Assembly: GCF_031851795.1 (NCBI RefSeq)
Contig: NZ_CP134696.1
Coordinates: 7,130,001-7,194,000, forward strand
Reading direction: 5' to 3'
Length of the DNA: 64,000 nt
Source: Pontibacter sp. G13
Lineage (GTDB): Bacteria > Bacteroidota > Bacteroidia > J057
The position numbers and the translations under genes are program-made. Below are positions 26,501-35,683 of this stretch, one piece after another (position 1 is the first letter of the stretch; each line of letters starts with the position of its first letter). The notes below the pieces were generated by a model. The model was not told where the DNA came from and made no database searches. It saw only the letters and a program-made list of their open reading frames with translations.

Positions 26501-26967
26501 ATTTGGATATTCGACTCCCAGAGATGTATGTCCCGAGTATTCCAGAGCGTCTCAAGTTCTATCGCAGGATTGCAGGGGCCACCAAGGAAGAAGATCTACG
26601 CGATATTCAGCGTCAGATGATCGATCGTTTTGGACCGATGCCTGGGCCGGTATTGGCATTGTTTGATGCTACCCGAATTCGAGAAACTGCCGCTAGGGTA
26701 GGGGTGGAACGTGTCGTTCTGAAAGGGGATATTCTGCGATTCTACTTTGTAGCGAATCAGGACAGTCCGTTTTTCCAGTCCAAGCAATTCATGCGGGTAA
26801 TCGAATATGTCCAGACTTTCTCTGCAAGGGTGAAACTCAAGGAATCTCCGAAGTTCCTTTCGCTTATTTATCAAGAGGTCAAGGACATCAAACGGGTGTT
26901 GACCTTGATTCAGGAACTACATGATTTTGTCATGCTTGAGCCTTCTGGTACTGACGAACTGAGTTAA
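23545..26967 (+). CDS. mfd: Transcription-repair coupling factor
   Basis: The protein has 1140 residues, typical for Mfd. It displaces stalled RNA polymerase from DNA lesions and recruits UvrA. The UvrB-like N-terminal module is followed at about 430-520 by the RNA-polymerase-interacting (CarD-like) domain: P-G-D-Y-V-V-H-V-x-H-G-I-G. Walker A G-D-V-G-F-G-K-T-E lies near residue 600, D-E-E-Q near 702 and T-A-T-P-I-P-R-T near 729. Helicase motifs E-S-G-L-D-I-P-N and Q-M-R-G-R-V-G-R-S, and a C-terminal TRCF domain, complete it. An alternative ATG 15 bases downstream is possible. A terminator follows. Confidence 0.98.
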   Translation: MVSTRMEGKRKKLEDLLKPYQEHPKLSAFAAQVKASEHGKFQVKGLAGSQFAMISAALYRLTQRSIVILVNDKEEALYVHNDLKSIMPKKEILLFPASYKRPYQIEEIDNANILQRAEVLNKLNHIKTGRQVVVTFAEALNEKVINRKSLVKNTHEIEVGADLGMDFLVDVLDDYGFEREDYVFQPGQYAIRGGILDVFSFAKDVPYRIEFFGDEIDSIRTFDPVEQTSQEKVKRISLIPNVQRSLILEEKVSFLEYLSPTSIFLTKNIDFINTDLQRMFEKAESKFQELMSASGGGASSLEPKDMYFSGDAFRTEIRGFTVVECNQQPWFNLREADLSWQGSGQPAFHKEFHLLAEHLKENQSKGLTNYIVTENEKQIDRLEEIFEEVDQEVRFEGIIGDLHEGYKDDQTQMACYTDHQIFDRYHRYKSKSSTKRSQAITLQELRELRPGDYVVHVHHGIGKFAGLHTIQVGTHTQEAAKIMYKNGDAIFVNVNSLHKISKYSGKEGAAPKLSKLGSPAWAKAKAKTKSRVKELAFDLVSLYAKRKTSIGFSFETDGYLQQELEASFMFEDTPDQVKTTEEVKVDMEKPYPMDRLVCGDVGFGKTEIAIRAAFKAAVAGKQTAVLVPTTILALQHYKTFMKRLREFPVEVDYINRFKSRAQVNDTLSRVASGEVDILIGTHRLVSKDVNFKDLGLMIIDEEQRFGVNVKDKLKLMKENVDALTLTATPIPRTLQFSLAGIRDLSVITTPPPNRQPIETVVTTFDPITLRDAVTYELKRGGQVFFIHPRVKDIEEVASSIKKLVPDARIRIAHGQMTGPKLEEIMVDFIEGGFDILVATTIIESGLDIPNANTIIINEANKYGLSELHQMRGRVGRSNRKAFCYLVAPPEISQTQDARKRLKAMEEFSDLGSGFHIALRDLDIRGAGDLLGGEQSGFISEIGYDMYHRILDEAVKELKEEHFADLFEDEIKERKKVIVEDVKIDLDLDIRLPEMYVPSIPERLKFYRRIAGATKEEDLRDIQRQMIDRFGPMPGPVLALFDATRIRETAARVGVERVVLKGDILRFYFVANQDSPFFQSKQFMRVIEYVQTFSARVKLKESPKFLSLIYQEVKDIKRVLTLIQELHDFVMLEPSGTDELS

Positions 26968-26985
26968 CCCAATTCTCCCAATTAC

Positions 26986-27022
26986 AAAAGCTCGATCCCA
27001 ACTTCACGGATCGAGCTTTTTG
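26986..27022 (+). terminator. Terminator of mfd
   Basis: A 13-bp stem AAAAGCTCGATCC/GGATCGAGCTTTT with a 9-base loop ends in a T-run. Its A-rich left arm means it could also serve the convergent dps gene. Confidence 0.92.
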
Positions 27023-27070
27023 TATGTTTAGTGTTTGAAGCGAATAAAAGAAGCGGTACGTTTTGTCGTG

Positions 27071-27586
27071 TTATCCCAACCAAGCGTTGAGCATCCAAAT
27101 ATCTTTTTCGAGTTGCCGAGCAAATCCGATGGCCATATCGTTGGTGCCATCATCACCCTGCTGCGCAGATTCATCGATGACAGCGCGTAACGCGGCGAGT
27201 ACCACCTGCGAATTTTCGATGGCAGCCTGAACCATGGGAGATTCTCCAGAAGGATTGGCTACAGATTTAACTTCTGCATTTTTGAGGTAGTCTTCATAAG
27301 AATGAAGGGGAGTCCCATCCAGCGTCAAAATTCTTTCTGCAATATCGTCAATGGCCTCAGACGCATTGTCATACATTTTTTCGAATTTTTCATGAAGTTC
27401 GAAGAAATGATGACCTTTGACGAGCCAGTGGAAAGCACGCAGATTTTGATAGAATATTTGATAGTTGGCGAGTGCCTTATTGAGTGATTGAACGACTGCG
27501 GTGGCACTTTTCTGGGTCATTCCGACTTGATTGATATCGGAATCTCCTCGGCGATTGCCAGCGGGAGTTGAGGATCGGGTTTCCAT
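27071..27586 (-). CDS. dps: Dps-family ferritin-like DNA-binding protein
   Basis: The protein has 171 residues. Dps forms dodecamers that oxidise and store iron and protect DNA under stress. The inter-subunit ferroxidase residues are visible: F-H-W, G-x-x-F-x-x-L-H-x-x-F-E and D-D-I-A-E-R-I-L-T-L. A further helix contains I-D-E-S-A-Q-Q-G-D-D, and W-M-L-N-A-W-L-G closes the protein, as in most members. The ATG at 27586 gives an N-terminal tail of about 20 residues with Arg and Ser (M-E-T-R-S-S-T-P-A-G-N-R-R), which may contact DNA. A start at the later M-T-Q-K-S would remove it. Confidence 0.93.
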   Translation of the reverse strand: METRSSTPAGNRRGDSDINQVGMTQKSATAVVQSLNKALANYQIFYQNLRAFHWLVKGHHFFELHEKFEKMYDNASEAIDDIAERILTLDGTPLHSYEDYLKNAEVKSVANPSGESPMVQAAIENSQVVLAALRAVIDESAQQGDDGTNDMAIGFARQLEKDIWMLNAWLG

Positions 27587-27718
27587 ATGGGATGTAGTAT
27601 AACAGTTGAGAACAACCACTAAACAAACCGATTTTTTTGAATGTTTTTGACAATATCGAAATATTGTTACTTCGTGACTAATTTGGAATCATTCTAAAAA
27701 TCTGGCCTTGACTTCCCA

Positions 27719-28753
27719 TTAGAGTCCTCCTCTTGTAAATGGCGTAACATCCAAGTCTGCAAATTTCCCTGCTTGAAATTGAAAGTGTGCAGAAATGGCG
27801 ATCATCGCAGCATTGTCTGTACAGTATTGAAAATCAGGGATGTGTGCTTTCCAGTGCTGTTCGTTGCACATTTGCTGGAAGCGGAGTCGGAGTTCGGAAT
27901 TGGCGGATACGCCACCGGCAATGGCGAGGTGCTTGACCCCGGCATCTTGAGCGGCTTTCTTCATTTTGTCCAACAAGACTGAGACAATTGCCCCTTGGTA
28001 TGACGCACAGATATCCGCCATGTGGTCGTCCAGAAAGTGGGAATCTGCTTTCACTCCATCTTTGAGCTTGTAGAGCAATGAGGTTTTTAGCCCTGAAAAG
28101 GAGAAGTCGTAGGGGCCGACATCTGGCCTTGGGAATTTTAGGAATTTTGGGTCCCCTTGCTTGGCCAATTTATCGATCTCTGGCCCACCCGGATAGGGTA
28201 GTCCCATGATTTTGGCGGCTTTGTCAAATGCCTCGCCAGCAGCATCGTCGATCGTTTCTCCCATAAGTTCCATGTCCAGATAATCCTTGACCAAGACCAA
28301 TTGGGTATGGCCTCCAGAAACGGTCAGACATAGGAATGGAAACTCGGGCGGTTGTTCCTGAAGGAAATTCGCCAACACATGGGCCTGCATATGGTTGACA
28401 TCTACAAGCGGTTTTCCCAATCCCAATGCAAACGACTTGGCGAAGCAGGTGCCGACAAGCAATGCTCCCAATAAGCCGGGACCTCGCGTGAATCCTACTG
28501 CATCCAGATCATGTTTGGATACCTCGGCTTCAGAGAGGGCCTTTTCCACAACTCTGACAATTTGTTGTTGATGGAGGCGGGACGCAAGTTCTGGGATTAC
28601 CCCCCCGTACTCGGCATGATCCAACTGCGAGCTGATGATATTGGAACGCACCTTGCCCCCTTGAATAACTGCTGCGGAAGTTTCATCGCAGGAAGACTCT
28701 ATCGCAAGGATGGTCGGATATGTAGAACGGGATTTGATGTCAGAATGGGTCAT
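27719..28753 (-). CDS. tsaD: tRNA N6-adenosine threonylcarbamoyltransferase
   Basis: The protein has 344 residues. TsaD transfers the threonylcarbamoyl group to A37 of tRNAs that read ANN codons, working with TsaB and TsaE. The N-terminal motif I-E-S-S-C-D-E-T-S-A is present, as are the metal-binding His121 and His125 in N-H-M-Q-A-H, S-G-G-H-T-Q-L, and the C-terminal A-G-G-V-S-A-N-S-x-L-R. Length and motif order fit the family exactly. tsaB and tsaE are not in the window. It diverges from the tamB gene, with about 155 bases between. Confidence 0.97.
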   Translation of the reverse strand: MTHSDIKSRSTYPTILAIESSCDETSAAVIQGGKVRSNIISSQLDHAEYGGVIPELASRLHQQQIVRVVEKALSEAEVSKHDLDAVGFTRGPGLLGALLVGTCFAKSFALGLGKPLVDVNHMQAHVLANFLQEQPPEFPFLCLTVSGGHTQLVLVKDYLDMELMGETIDDAAGEAFDKAAKIMGLPYPGGPEIDKLAKQGDPKFLKFPRPDVGPYDFSFSGLKTSLLYKLKDGVKADSHFLDDHMADICASYQGAIVSVLLDKMKKAAQDAGVKHLAIAGGVSANSELRLRFQQMCNEQHWKAHIPDFQYCTDNAAMIAISAHFQFQAGKFADLDVTPFTRGGL

Positions 28754-28908
28754 TTTGCAAAGTTACGAAACTTCTTTGGGAGATGAGTGTACGCCTTGCT
28801 ATGACAAATTCAACTGGGAAGCAGTTCTAGGACAATTGAAATGTCTTTGAAGGGGAATTCCTCCTTATATTTGAACCGAATTGGAAAATTAGCCATCAAC
28901 CCGAAGGA

Positions 28909-31900
28909 TTGAAAAGTCGCGCAGGACATATCGTAAAAAGGCAGGTGATGACCGGAGGTGGGTTGGTGATCCTGCTCTTACTCTTCACTTGGGCCATTAC
29001 CTTACCTCCCTTCCAGACTTGGCTCGTCAAGAAGGCTACAGGCTATCTGTCTGAATTTTTGGGAGTTCCCGTTCAGATGGAAGGCGTTCATGTAGCCCTT
29101 CCCCACAATGCCGTAATCAAGGGGCTCCAAATTTGCGACAGGCATCAACAACCGATGCTCACGACGAAGGAACTCAGGCTAGATCTGATTTCTTTTTCCC
29201 TCTGGAAACTGCTGGCCGAACAAGCCGAAAGCCAGCGGATGTTCATCTCCAGCGTTTCCTTGGTAGAACCTGATTTGTTGCTATATCGCTCCACAGTGGA
29301 CTCACAGCTGAATCTTCAATTCTTGCTAAATTCCTTGATGGGAGAACCGGATACCACGAAGGCCAAGAAACCTTTTACGATTGAATTGGGGGATGTCAAT
29401 ATTTCAGGAGGCGAATTCAGATTCATCGATTCTCTCTCCTCGGAGGTGGATAGCATTGGTCCGGGCCGAATTCGCTTCCAGCACATGGCACTGGAGGATA
29501 TTCATGTCCAGGGCAAGGCCATCATTGGTCCATTCGATCGATTGGAAGTAGACCTCGCGCATTTGGGGTTGAGAGAATTGTACTCCGGCTTCTGGATAGA
29601 ACATGTATCTGGTCAATTGCTGGCTGATACGACCCAACAAACGGTAGATGGTGATGATCCCATTTCCCAGCCTTTTGTGAGGATTTCATCGCTAGAACTG
29701 GAGGCAGCGGGTTCCAAATTGCTGGCCGATATTGCGTTTGATGGAAAGACGTTGAATAATGCCTTTCGCTTTGATGAGGGGTTTGCCTATCGGGCAGAGG
29801 TGAAATCTGGCACCAGTATCGATTTTTCGACGATCAATTATTTCACCCCTCAACCTATTCCCCTTGAAGGAATCGTGGAAGCACAGGGGGCATTGTCTGG
29901 CACCAAGGACGATTTGAACGGCAAGAATCTAGATTTGCGTTACGGGTCCAATACCCGGGTCAAGGGTTCTGTTACGTTGGAGGATCTGCTTCATGCTGAC
30001 CAATCCCATTTGGAGGTCGATTTGACCCAAAGCCTGGTCTCCTTGGGGGAGATTCAAACGCTGCTTCCCGATGTGCCTATTCCGGATTTTCTCGAAGAAA
30101 TTGACAGCTTGACTCTTGCTGGGAGCTACAAGGGGACTTACCGTGATTTTAGGGTGAATGCAGAGGTGGAGTCCAAGCTGGGGTGGATGGATGCCGACCT
30201 TCATTTTATGATTCCCCCAGTCACTCCGATTCTTTCCTATGAAGGAAAAGTGATTTCCAAAGGTCTTAACCTCAATCGGATGGGATTGGACGCCTATAAC
30301 ATTTCGCCAGATCTCAATTTTCAAGGGAATGTAAAAGGGAAAGGAACGGATCTGGAAAATATGGAACTCGCCTTTGATGCTTCTGTCATCAATTCGCATA
30401 TCCGTGGAGTACTGGTGGACTCTGTCATGGCGGATCTGACGATTGCCAATCGCCAGATTGCTGGGACTTTGTATGGGGAAAGTAAGGAAACAGAGGTAGA
30501 TCTGGATGTGAATTTCGATCTGCTCAATCACCCCAACAACTATGAGCTAAAGGGCGATATCAAGCAATTCGATCTGCGAGAATGGGGAATTGTATCTGAT
30601 TCATTTGTGGTAAGTAGTTTGGTCGATATTGACCTGAGAGGGGATAGTGTCGATGAGGTAATCGGCTTGGCACAAGTGAATGAATTGATGCTTATGCATG
30701 CTGGGCGGAAGGATACGCTTCAAGTTCCCGCATTAGATTTTCAGGCGACGGTAGAGCAGGACGGATATCGATACATCAATCTCAAAAGTAGCCTGCTTGA
30801 TGCGGATTTGGCTGGTTTTTTTGGATTGAAACAGGCAGGTATGTTGGTGCAGCAATTGGCTTACGAGACCCAGCTGTATGTGACCAATGCCGATAGCTTG
30901 CTGGATGCCTATTACGCCGACAAGGTCATGGCCAAGCAGGAAACCGATCTGAAATTTGGGATTGCCTTCAAGGATAGTCTCAATCAGGTTTTTGATTTCT
31001 TCCATTTGGGGATTGAGTTGGAAGGCGCAGGGTTGGCTACTGGGGAATTGCAATTTCGACCTGGACAAGATAGCCTTTCTGGAACAGAGCAATTGAACTT
31101 GGCAATGCATGCCCCCAAGGTCAAAGTTGGCTCTGTTGTATTGGACAATAACCAATTGGATTTAGACTTGATCAAACAGGCCAATTCCAATTTGTTTTTT
31201 CTGGCGGGAGGGCTTCATGTCGATACCTGTCGGGTCAGTGAAGACCTTTATTTCCGGTCAGTTGGGATGGATATTCAGGGAGCGGAAAATCATTTTGAGA
31301 CTGATTTGGTCGCTGGACTTCCGGACAACCAAAGTGAAATCGCGCTCAAAGTGGGGACGCTTTTGGCTTCCGATGGATCGATTCGGTCGGCGCTAGAGCC
31401 CTATGCCTCCCACGTCACCCTGCCCAATGACTCGCTCTATTTTGAGCAAGGAGATTCAATGGTTCTTCACAAAGGCGTGTTTGATATTCGCAATCTGGTT
31501 TTACAGAATGATCGTCGATACTTCAGATTGGATGGGGAAATCTCCAAGAATCCCGATAGTGAGCTTACCCTTTCCATTGGTCAGTTGGATTTGGGGATGT
31601 TGGGAGAGGCCCTTCAGTTGGCGATCAAGCCAGAAGGCTTTATCAATTCGGAGATAGTAATGTCTCAATTATTGGAAGATCCTCATTTTCAGTTGGATGG
31701 CCGCATCGATGGGCTAAAGCTGGATGACCAAGCCTACGGGAATATCTTTGTGGATTTTGGCTGGCAGCAGAGTACAAGAGAAATGGAGCTTGATGCCAAA
31801 TTGGTACAGGGCGAGGATACCACTTTGGTCATGTCAGGGGCATATGATCTTCAAGACCGCCTATCGCCTTTGCAGTTTACGATTGTTACAGAGCGTGAAT

Positions 31901-33567
31901 TTCCGCTGGAATATATTTCTCCTTTTGTAAAGGGGCAATTGTATGGCATTCAAGGGAGAGTGGCTTTGGAGGAATTTTCGATCACGGGTACGCTTGAATC
32001 TCCTGTGATCAGCGGAATCGGGCATTTCAATGATGCCGGATTTGGGGTGGATTACTTTAAGACCAAGTATCGATTTGATGGAGACATCATGTTTGAGAAT
32101 GACAGGATTTCCTTCCCGCGGATCAAGCTATATGACGAAAACGACCACACCGCGATTTTCTATGGGGATATTCTTCACAAAGGTTTGCGAGACCTAGAGT
32201 TTGATCTCCAGCTCGATACGGTGCAGAATTTCCTGATCATGAATACGACCAAGGACGACAATGACTTGTTCTATGGCGAAGTGTACATCGATGATGGGAT
32301 TGGGAGTATCACCGGAAATTTGGAACGACTGAGTGTGACGGCTTTTGCTTCTGTAGGCGAAGGCTCACATTTGAGGATTCCCGTGAGTGATGTAGGTAGC
32401 TATGATCGGCCAGATTACATTCGATTCGTCAGTGATCGGATAGCTGATTCTGTGACCCGCAATACTGGATTACAGGGATTCGATTTGAACCTCAACATTT
32501 CTGCCAATGAAAAAGGGCAGGTGGATTTGATCTTCGATGAAAAAGTCGGGGATATCATACGAGGATGGGGAAATGGTACCCTGACAATGGTAATCGATGA
32601 ATCGGGGGATTTCGGGATGTTTGGTCGATATGAGATCGCCAAAGGAGACTACTTGTTTACAGCTCAAGATATCATCAACAAGAAGTTTAAACTCAAGCCA
32701 GGTGGGTCCATATTCTGGGATGGAGATCCCTTTTCAGCGATCATGGACATTGAGGCGATTTATTCGGTGAATGCTGAGATCAAGGACCTGCTGAATCAAA
32801 CCAATTCTGTTCGGACTCCTGTGAATGTCCTCATGAACCTTAAAGGGGAATTGTTGGAGCCAGAAATCAAGCTCAGCATAGAACTCCCCAACTTGACGGA
32901 TTCCCAATTTTCAGATGCACTTTCTGTACTACGAATGATCGAAAATGACGAAGCCGAACTGAATAAGCAGGTTTTCTCCTTGATGGTCTTCAAGCGTTTT
33001 GCACCAATTGGCTCTTCCTTGGGGGATGACTTGGCGGGATCAGGAGTAACTTCCAGTATCTCGGAATTGCTGACGAATCAGGTGAATTACTGGATATCCA
33101 AGGCAACGGGCGACAAAGTGAATATTGGCGTAGGAACCACCGATTTTCAGGATGTGAGCCTTTTGATCTCGGCGCAACTGTTTGGGGACCGGGTGACAAT
33201 CGAGCGTGATGGTACCTTGGTGGATTTGAGTGAAGATAACAGCAGTTTCAACCTTGGGAACATCAAGGTGATCATCAAGCTCTTGCCTGCCGCGAACCAA
33301 ATCCAGAATCCTACTGAACGCCCCAGTGAATTGGTTTTGGAGGTCTTTAACCGTGAGCGTTACTCCTCGATTAATCAGGAGGCGAGTACTGCGAATAACG
33401 AAACTGGGTTGGGGATTTTCTACAAAAAGGACTTTGATCGACTGTCCGAGCTTTTTCCATTTCTCAAAAAGAAAAAGCGCTCAAAACTGCCCAAAAATGA
33501 ACCGGAGCAAACGGTTTCGCCGCTTACCCCGGTTGTAGAAGAAGATAGTACCACCCAGCAAAGATGA
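28909..33567 (+). CDS. tamB: TamB-like translocation and assembly module protein (DUF490)
   Basis: The protein has 1552 residues. A single N-terminal membrane helix (L-V-I-L-L-L-L-F-T-W-A) is preceded by basic residues. A very long repetitive beta-rich region follows, of AsmA/TamB beta-taco type, with alternating hydrophobic strands such as L-D-L-R-Y-G and L-E-L-D-A-K-L. The C-terminal 350 residues match the conserved TamB domain, with G-W-G-N-G-T-L and Y-L-F-T-A-Q-D-I-I-N-K-K-F. TamB proteins bridge inner and outer membrane and help insert barrel proteins or move phospholipids. Translation is taken from the TTG at 28909, which keeps the basic residues before the helix; an ATG at 28948 is the alternative. 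Confidence 0.9.
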   Translation: MKSRAGHIVKRQVMTGGGLVILLLLFTWAITLPPFQTWLVKKATGYLSEFLGVPVQMEGVHVALPHNAVIKGLQICDRHQQPMLTTKELRLDLISFSLWKLLAEQAESQRMFISSVSLVEPDLLLYRSTVDSQLNLQFLLNSLMGEPDTTKAKKPFTIELGDVNISGGEFRFIDSLSSEVDSIGPGRIRFQHMALEDIHVQGKAIIGPFDRLEVDLAHLGLRELYSGFWIEHVSGQLLADTTQQTVDGDDPISQPFVRISSLELEAAGSKLLADIAFDGKTLNNAFRFDEGFAYRAEVKSGTSIDFSTINYFTPQPIPLEGIVEAQGALSGTKDDLNGKNLDLRYGSNTRVKGSVTLEDLLHADQSHLEVDLTQSLVSLGEIQTLLPDVPIPDFLEEIDSLTLAGSYKGTYRDFRVNAEVESKLGWMDADLHFMIPPVTPILSYEGKVISKGLNLNRMGLDAYNISPDLNFQGNVKGKGTDLENMELAFDASVINSHIRGVLVDSVMADLTIANRQIAGTLYGESKETEVDLDVNFDLLNHPNNYELKGDIKQFDLREWGIVSDSFVVSSLVDIDLRGDSVDEVIGLAQVNELMLMHAGRKDTLQVPALDFQATVEQDGYRYINLKSSLLDADLAGFFGLKQAGMLVQQLAYETQLYVTNADSLLDAYYADKVMAKQETDLKFGIAFKDSLNQVFDFFHLGIELEGAGLATGELQFRPGQDSLSGTEQLNLAMHAPKVKVGSVVLDNNQLDLDLIKQANSNLFFLAGGLHVDTCRVSEDLYFRSVGMDIQGAENHFETDLVAGLPDNQSEIALKVGTLLASDGSIRSALEPYASHVTLPNDSLYFEQGDSMVLHKGVFDIRNLVLQNDRRYFRLDGEISKNPDSELTLSIGQLDLGMLGEALQLAIKPEGFINSEIVMSQLLEDPHFQLDGRIDGLKLDDQAYGNIFVDFGWQQSTREMELDAKLVQGEDTTLVMSGAYDLQDRLSPLQFTIVTEREFPLEYISPFVKGQLYGIQGRVALEEFSITGTLESPVISGIGHFNDAGFGVDYFKTKYRFDGDIMFENDRISFPRIKLYDENDHTAIFYGDILHKGLRDLEFDLQLDTVQNFLIMNTTKDDNDLFYGEVYIDDGIGSITGNLERLSVTAFASVGEGSHLRIPVSDVGSYDRPDYIRFVSDRIADSVTRNTGLQGFDLNLNISANEKGQVDLIFDEKVGDIIRGWGNGTLTMVIDESGDFGMFGRYEIAKGDYLFTAQDIINKKFKLKPGGSIFWDGDPFSAIMDIEAIYSVNAEIKDLLNQTNSVRTPVNVLMNLKGELLEPEIKLSIELPNLTDSQFSDALSVLRMIENDEAELNKQVFSLMVFKRFAPIGSSLGDDLAGSGVTSSISELLTNQVNYWISKATGDKVNIGVGTTDFQDVSLLISAQLFGDRVTIERDGTLVDLSEDNSSFNLGNIKVIIKLLPAANQIQNPTERPSELVLEVFNRERYSSINQEASTANNETGLGIFYKKDFDRLSELFPFLKKKKRSKLPKNEPEQTVSPLTPVVEEDSTTQQR

Positions 33568-33573
33568 TCTACC

Positions 33574-34698
33574 TTATTGAACCTGTGCCTGATCAGGCCG
33601 TGGAGATTCCGTAGATGTTGAATCAGTATGAGTTTCCGGCAGGACGGAAGCATGAACTTTGTCCACCACCAGATTGCCAAGGGACTGTATAAATGCCGGT
33701 AGATCATTGAGTCCTTCCATACAGGTAAAGGTCTCATACCCCAATTCGTCGGCTACCTCCTTGAATTCAATGCCTACCTCCATCAAGGTCTCGATATGAT
33801 CGTTGACAAAAGCGATAGGGATCACCACCAAATGCCGAATTCCATATCCATAAAGCACCTCTAGAAACTCTTCTGTATTAGGCTGGAGCCATTTGACAGG
33901 TCCCACGCGGCTCTGGTATGATAGCCAATATGGGCGATCTTTGCCACGTGCCTCCATGACGGATTCCATGGTAGCGGTTATTTGAACAGAATAGGGGTCT
34001 CCGGCTTCTCTAAAGGAAATGGGCGTGCCGTGTGCGCTGAAGAGCAAATGGGTCTGCTGACGAATGGCAGGGTCCAGCTTGTTCAGGGCTTCGTCGATAC
34101 GTTCGTTAATCGCGGCGACGTATTGTGGATCTTGGTGATATTCCTGAATGATATGCATTCGCCATTTGTGCTCCAGATTGCGGGCTTTCAGACGTCTGAA
34201 CCACTCATTAAGGCTGGATGCCGTGGTGGAATAGGAGAATTGGGGGTACATCGGTAGCAAGACAACTTCATCGACTCTCGCTTCGAGCAATTCATCGAGG
34301 GCATCGTCGGTGTTGGGGTGCCAATATCTCATAGCTGTGATCACCTCATATTCGAAAGGGCCGTCCTGCTTGTCTAGCCATTTTTTGAGTCCACGACGCT
34401 GGGCTTCGGTGAGTGGATTGGTGGAAGAACAACAATCAGAAACAACTCCTTTGATACGATTGGAGCAGGACTTTGGGCCCATGCATCCTTTCGGGCATCC
34501 GTTGATCTCCTTGTATTTTTCTGATACGGTTTTGGCTCTTCGATTGGTCAGGAATTTGATCAGGCCTCTTTTCAAACCTCCTTTGATCGGAATTTTGATG
34601 ATGTCTTCATCCATGAACAAATTATACAGGAAAGGCTGTACAGCCTCCTCATTGTTCGGGCCGCCTAGATTCAGCAATACTACTGCTACTCGCTTCAT
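33574..34698 (-). CDS. hemH: Ferrochelatase with Cys-rich insert
   Basis: The protein has 374 residues. It inserts Fe2+ into protoporphyrin (or coproporphyrin) in haem synthesis. Visible marks are the N-terminal L-L-N-L-G-G-P-N, Y-P-Q-F-S-Y-S-T-T in mid-protein, the catalytic His in L-F-S-A-H-G-T-P, S-R-V-G-P-V-K-W-L-Q-P, and N-D-H-I-E-T-L. Unusually, between K-Y-K-E-I and L-T-E-A-Q, where the family normally has a short G-G-x-S-P-L segment, there is an insert of about 20 residues with cysteines at 68, 72, 78, 89 and 90. This could bind an Fe-S cluster. The stop lies six bases from the convergent tamB stop, with no terminator between. Confidence 0.95.
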   Translation of the reverse strand: MKRVAVVLLNLGGPNNEEAVQPFLYNLFMDEDIIKIPIKGGLKRGLIKFLTNRRAKTVSEKYKEINGCPKGCMGPKSCSNRIKGVVSDCCSSTNPLTEAQRRGLKKWLDKQDGPFEYEVITAMRYWHPNTDDALDELLEARVDEVVLLPMYPQFSYSTTASSLNEWFRRLKARNLEHKWRMHIIQEYHQDPQYVAAINERIDEALNKLDPAIRQQTHLLFSAHGTPISFREAGDPYSVQITATMESVMEARGKDRPYWLSYQSRVGPVKWLQPNTEEFLEVLYGYGIRHLVVIPIAFVNDHIETLMEVGIEFKEVADELGYETFTCMEGLNDLPAFIQSLGNLVVDKVHASVLPETHTDSTSTESPRPDQAQVQ

Positions 34699-34806
34699 GC
34701 TGCAAAGTTAAAGGTCTTTTGGGTAGATTCGCGCGAGACGAACAAAAATTTGCTAATTAACTGCTGAGTTAAGCCAAAGGTTTGGAATAAATCATATTTC
34801 AGTAGA

Positions 34807-35499
34807 ATGGAACAACCCGAAATCTCGCATATCAAGACCACTAGAAGAGCACGTGTCGCCAAATTGGGCGTTTGGGGAAGACACACGAAGCATATTTGGA
34901 TCGTTTTGCACGGCTATCGTCAACTGGTTCCCCATTTTATCCGGAAATTCAGGGACTTAGCTTCAGAAGAAATCGGAATAATTGCCCCTGAAGGCCTTTC
35001 TCGATTCTATTTGGATGGATATTATGGAAGAGTAGGCGCAAGCTGGATGACGAAAGAAGATAGACTGATTGAGATTGAAGATCAGATCGATTATTTGGAT
35101 CAGGTAATTTTACATGTCCGGGAGTTGGCGATGAATCCCGACCTGAAAATACACATGCTTGGATTCTCCCAAGGTATCGCAACCTTGTGGAGGTGGCTCC
35201 TAAATACTGAATTGAAGGTACATAGTGCCGTGTTTTGGACAGGCCGAATTCCGGACGAAGGTAGAGACGAAATGAGGGAATTGCTTGCCGGAATGGATAT
35301 GGCCTATGTGTATGCTACTGATGATCAGTTTGTCCCTACATCATTTGGAGAGCAGCAGGGAGAAGGGTTGTTGCAAGATTTTCCACATTTGAAAGTTTTC
35401 AGGTTTGATGGGAAGCATGATATCCATGCAGAAACGCTACTTCAGGTCTCGGCGACCATCCTCGGCAATGACAAAAATCATAGGAAAGGAGACGAATAA
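34807..35499 (+). CDS. Alpha/beta hydrolase, carboxylesterase/phospholipase type
   Basis: The protein has 230 residues and no signal peptide, so it is cytosolic. It shows the fold of the small carboxylesterase (YpfH/Est-like) group: L-H-G-Y for the oxyanion region (residues 34-37), nucleophile Ser121 in G-F-S-Q-G, Asp172/173 in Y-A-T-D-D-Q-F-V-P, and the likely catalytic His204 in D-G-K-H-D-I. The substrate is probably a short-chain ester or lysophospholipid, but it cannot be told from sequence. It is monocistronic and divergent from hemH. Confidence 0.85.
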   Translation: MEQPEISHIKTTRRARVAKLGVWGRHTKHIWIVLHGYRQLVPHFIRKFRDLASEEIGIIAPEGLSRFYLDGYYGRVGASWMTKEDRLIEIEDQIDYLDQVILHVRELAMNPDLKIHMLGFSQGIATLWRWLLNTELKVHSAVFWTGRIPDEGRDEMRELLAGMDMAYVYATDDQFVPTSFGEQQGEGLLQDFPHLKVFRFDGKHDIHAETLLQVSATILGNDKNHRKGDE

Positions 35500-35665
35500 T
35501 ATTTCAACTCATCGGGTAATTTTCAGAATATTGAAAAAACGAAAATAAATCTGGGTTGTATTATATCCTTTTTCATTCGAAGCTCGTTATACCTTCAAAG
35601 ATCTAGGAAGAGAAAAAAAATAGCGGCCTCAGGCAACTATTCGAAGATTTTCGGCGTTTTTTTAA

Positions 35666-35683
35666 ATATAGAGAAATCTATAT
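35666..35683. repeat. AT-rich perfect inverted repeat upstream of the stress protein
   Basis: ATATAGA-GAAA-TCTATAT is a 7-bp stem with a GAAA loop, about 90 bases before the uspA-like start in a 270-base AT-rich intergenic region. It could be an operator or a hairpin in the mRNA leader. It has no T-run, so it is not a terminator. Confidence 0.4.
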
